NCBI GenBank assembly: GCA_030528385.1 | Contig: JAUMYZ010000004.1 | Span: forward strand, 124,001 to 188,000 | DNA: 64,000 bases | Direction: 5' to 3' | From: Moraxella sp. | GTDB lineage: Bacteria; Pseudomonadota; Gammaproteobacteria; Pseudomonadales; Moraxellaceae | Shown: positions 63,240-64,000 of the stretch, piece by piece | Layout of the letters: each line of letters begins with the position of its first letter | How positions within the stretch are numbered: position 1 is the first letter of the stretch | The notes under the pieces: model-generated | What the model was told of the DNA's origin: nothing | Seen by the model: only the letters and a program-made list of their open reading frames with translations | The model's database searches: none | Program-made: the position numbers and the translations under genes

Positions 63240-63544
63240 TCCACCAGCTGGTACACGTCATAAGCAGGCACTTCATAAGGGTGGGCTTGCTTGTAGGCTT
63301 GCACCACATCTGCCAGTTTGTCATCAGGGACGATGGTTTCTACTCGCCATTCGGGGACGTATTCCACCTTGTCAATCTCACCAATGGCAGGCTTTGAGCC
63401 TTTTAGGGGCTTAAACTGCCCCATACCAAGCACCTGCCATGAGCAGTGCGAATAGCCATCAAACCGCCCCGCCCCTGCATTAAATAGGGCGGTTTTGACC
63501 GTTTCTACATGACTTTCTGGAATGTATGCAATAAATTTATACAT
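63236..63544 (-). CDS. NIF3/CutA-like small protein (YqfO C-terminal domain type)
   Basis: The 102-residue protein KFIAYIPESHVETVKTALF...GRFDGYSHCSWQVLGMG...VEYVPEWRVETIVP...AYKQAHPYEVPAYDVYQL matches the stand-alone ferredoxin-like domain that is inserted in some NIF3/YqfO proteins. Signature points are the H in S-H-V-E-T-V, the Y-S-H-C segment, and H-P-Y-E. Its function is unknown. It is a single gene convergent with qmcA. Confidence 0.88.
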   Translation of the reverse strand: MYKFIAYIPESHVETVKTALFNAGAGRFDGYSHCSWQVLGMGQFKPLKGSKPAIGEIDKVEYVPEWRVETIVPDDKLADVVQAYKQAHPYEVPAYDVYQLVD

Positions 63545-63799
63545 TTAAGTTTACCAATAAGCATTGATTTATTCTGGCTGATTAAGATGGGCTAAAATTT
63601 TGTCCCCATCAACAACCCGTGATAAAGTTTGGGCAAAAACAAAGGAGCGACCAAACAAGGATTTGATTTTATGTGCTTTGACTGGTGCTGGCAGTTTTGT
63701 CAAAGAAAGTTTTGTTTTTGTACAAATGTGCTGCCAACCACAATTTAATAAAAAAATCAACGATTGTTTATTTAAACACATTTTATAATCATGGTTAAG
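63545..63799. other. Intergenic region with no confident gene
   Basis: Open frames of 60-90 codons exist on both strands, but neither has a good ribosome site or recognised product; I see no convincing gene here. Confidence 0.5.
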
Positions 63800-63822
63800 A
63801 AAAACCCAAAGAAATCTTTGGG
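63800..63822 (-). terminator. Terminator after purC
   Basis: CCCAAAG (63805-63811) pairs with CTTTGGG (63816-63822), loop of four, followed on the minus strand by five T. Confidence 0.85.
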
Positions 63823-63847
63823 CTTTTATTAACAATTTAACTAAGTA

Positions 63848-64000
63848 TCAGTCAAGTGGCACGCCAATACGTCTTGCCACTTCTTCATAGCCTTCAACGA
63901 CATCGCCCAAACCTTGGCGAAAACGGTCTTTGTCCAGTTTTTTCTTGGTGTCTTTGTCCCACAAGCGACAGCCATCAGGCGAAAACTCATCGCCGAGCAC
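63848..64000 (-). CDS. purC: SAICAR synthetase, C-terminal end (partial; starts outside window)
   Basis: Fifty codons remain, in phase to the window edge, reading [24 protein letters not shown] and [12 protein letters not shown]. These match the C-terminal end of phosphoribosylaminoimidazole-succinocarboxamide synthase, an ATP-dependent enzyme of purine synthesis. The stop is at 63850-63848. The catalytic core lies outside the window. Confidence 0.88.
   Translation of the reverse strand: MLGDEFSPDGCRLWDKDTKKKLDKDRFRQGLGDVVEGYEEVARRIGVPLD

Noticed and set aside
63569..63835. 88-codon frame on the minus strand and a 62-codon frame on the plus strand between the NIF3-like gene and purC
   Set aside because: Neither has a convincing ribosome site or family resemblance, and the former runs into the purC terminator.
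1..64000. CRISPR arrays, insertion sequences and prophage genes
   Set aside because: No regularly spaced short repeats, transposase or phage structural genes were found; the only recombinase is the tyrosine recombinase at 39.2-40.2 kb.

Overview
The window looks like chromosome from a Moraxellaceae bacterium, most likely a Moraxella species. Supporting signs are a moderately AT-rich gamma-proteobacterial gene set, a hisIE-tatABC cluster, separate RelA-type, ParC/ParE, PheST-IhfA and PlsB genes, and a split division/cell-wall (dcw) cluster. The genus call is inference from gene content; no 16S gene is present.

Layout. 1-4.4 kb: the end of a LysR regulator, two small paralogous proteins, an aromatic aminotransferase, a membrane protein, an HD-domain protein and a bacterial PH-domain protein. 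4.5-12.7 kb (minus): dcw genes rsmH-ftsL-ftsI-murE-murF-mraY, with a VapBC-like toxin-antitoxin pair sitting between murE and murF. 12.8-17 kb: an FKBP lipoprotein, a zinc-ligand-poor L36 gene with a possible Zur operator, a nitroreductase, and hisIE-tatABC. 17.2-24.8 kb: rpmI-rplT, a HemN-family gene, pheST-ihfA and a DEAD-box helicase. 25.7-38.9 kb: a DUF4145-like/TPR/leucine-rich-repeat protein, relA, mutM, a small exported protein, a histidine phosphatase, parC, tRNA-Val and tRNA-Asp, an acyltransferase and parE.

39.2-48.9 kb is the accessory region of greatest interest. It is a type I restriction-modification locus, transcribed leftwards as half-hsdS, hsdS, hsdR, hsdS, hsdM, then a terminator, a silent hsdS fragment and a tyrosine recombinase. 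The two full hsdS genes share an apparently identical 721-bp 3' block in direct orientation on either side of hsdR, but have different first recognition domains. The silent fragment carries another recognition domain flanked by short blocks shared with the active genes. This is the architecture of a specificity-switching system, with the added twist that repeat recombination would delete hsdR.

49-64 kb: a large autotransporter with a proline-rich tandem repeat, a YqiA-like esterase, a DUF1615 lipoprotein, a TesB thioesterase, plsB, tilS, proC, yggT, an nfeD/stomatin pair, a NIF3-like protein and the 3' end of purC at the window edge.
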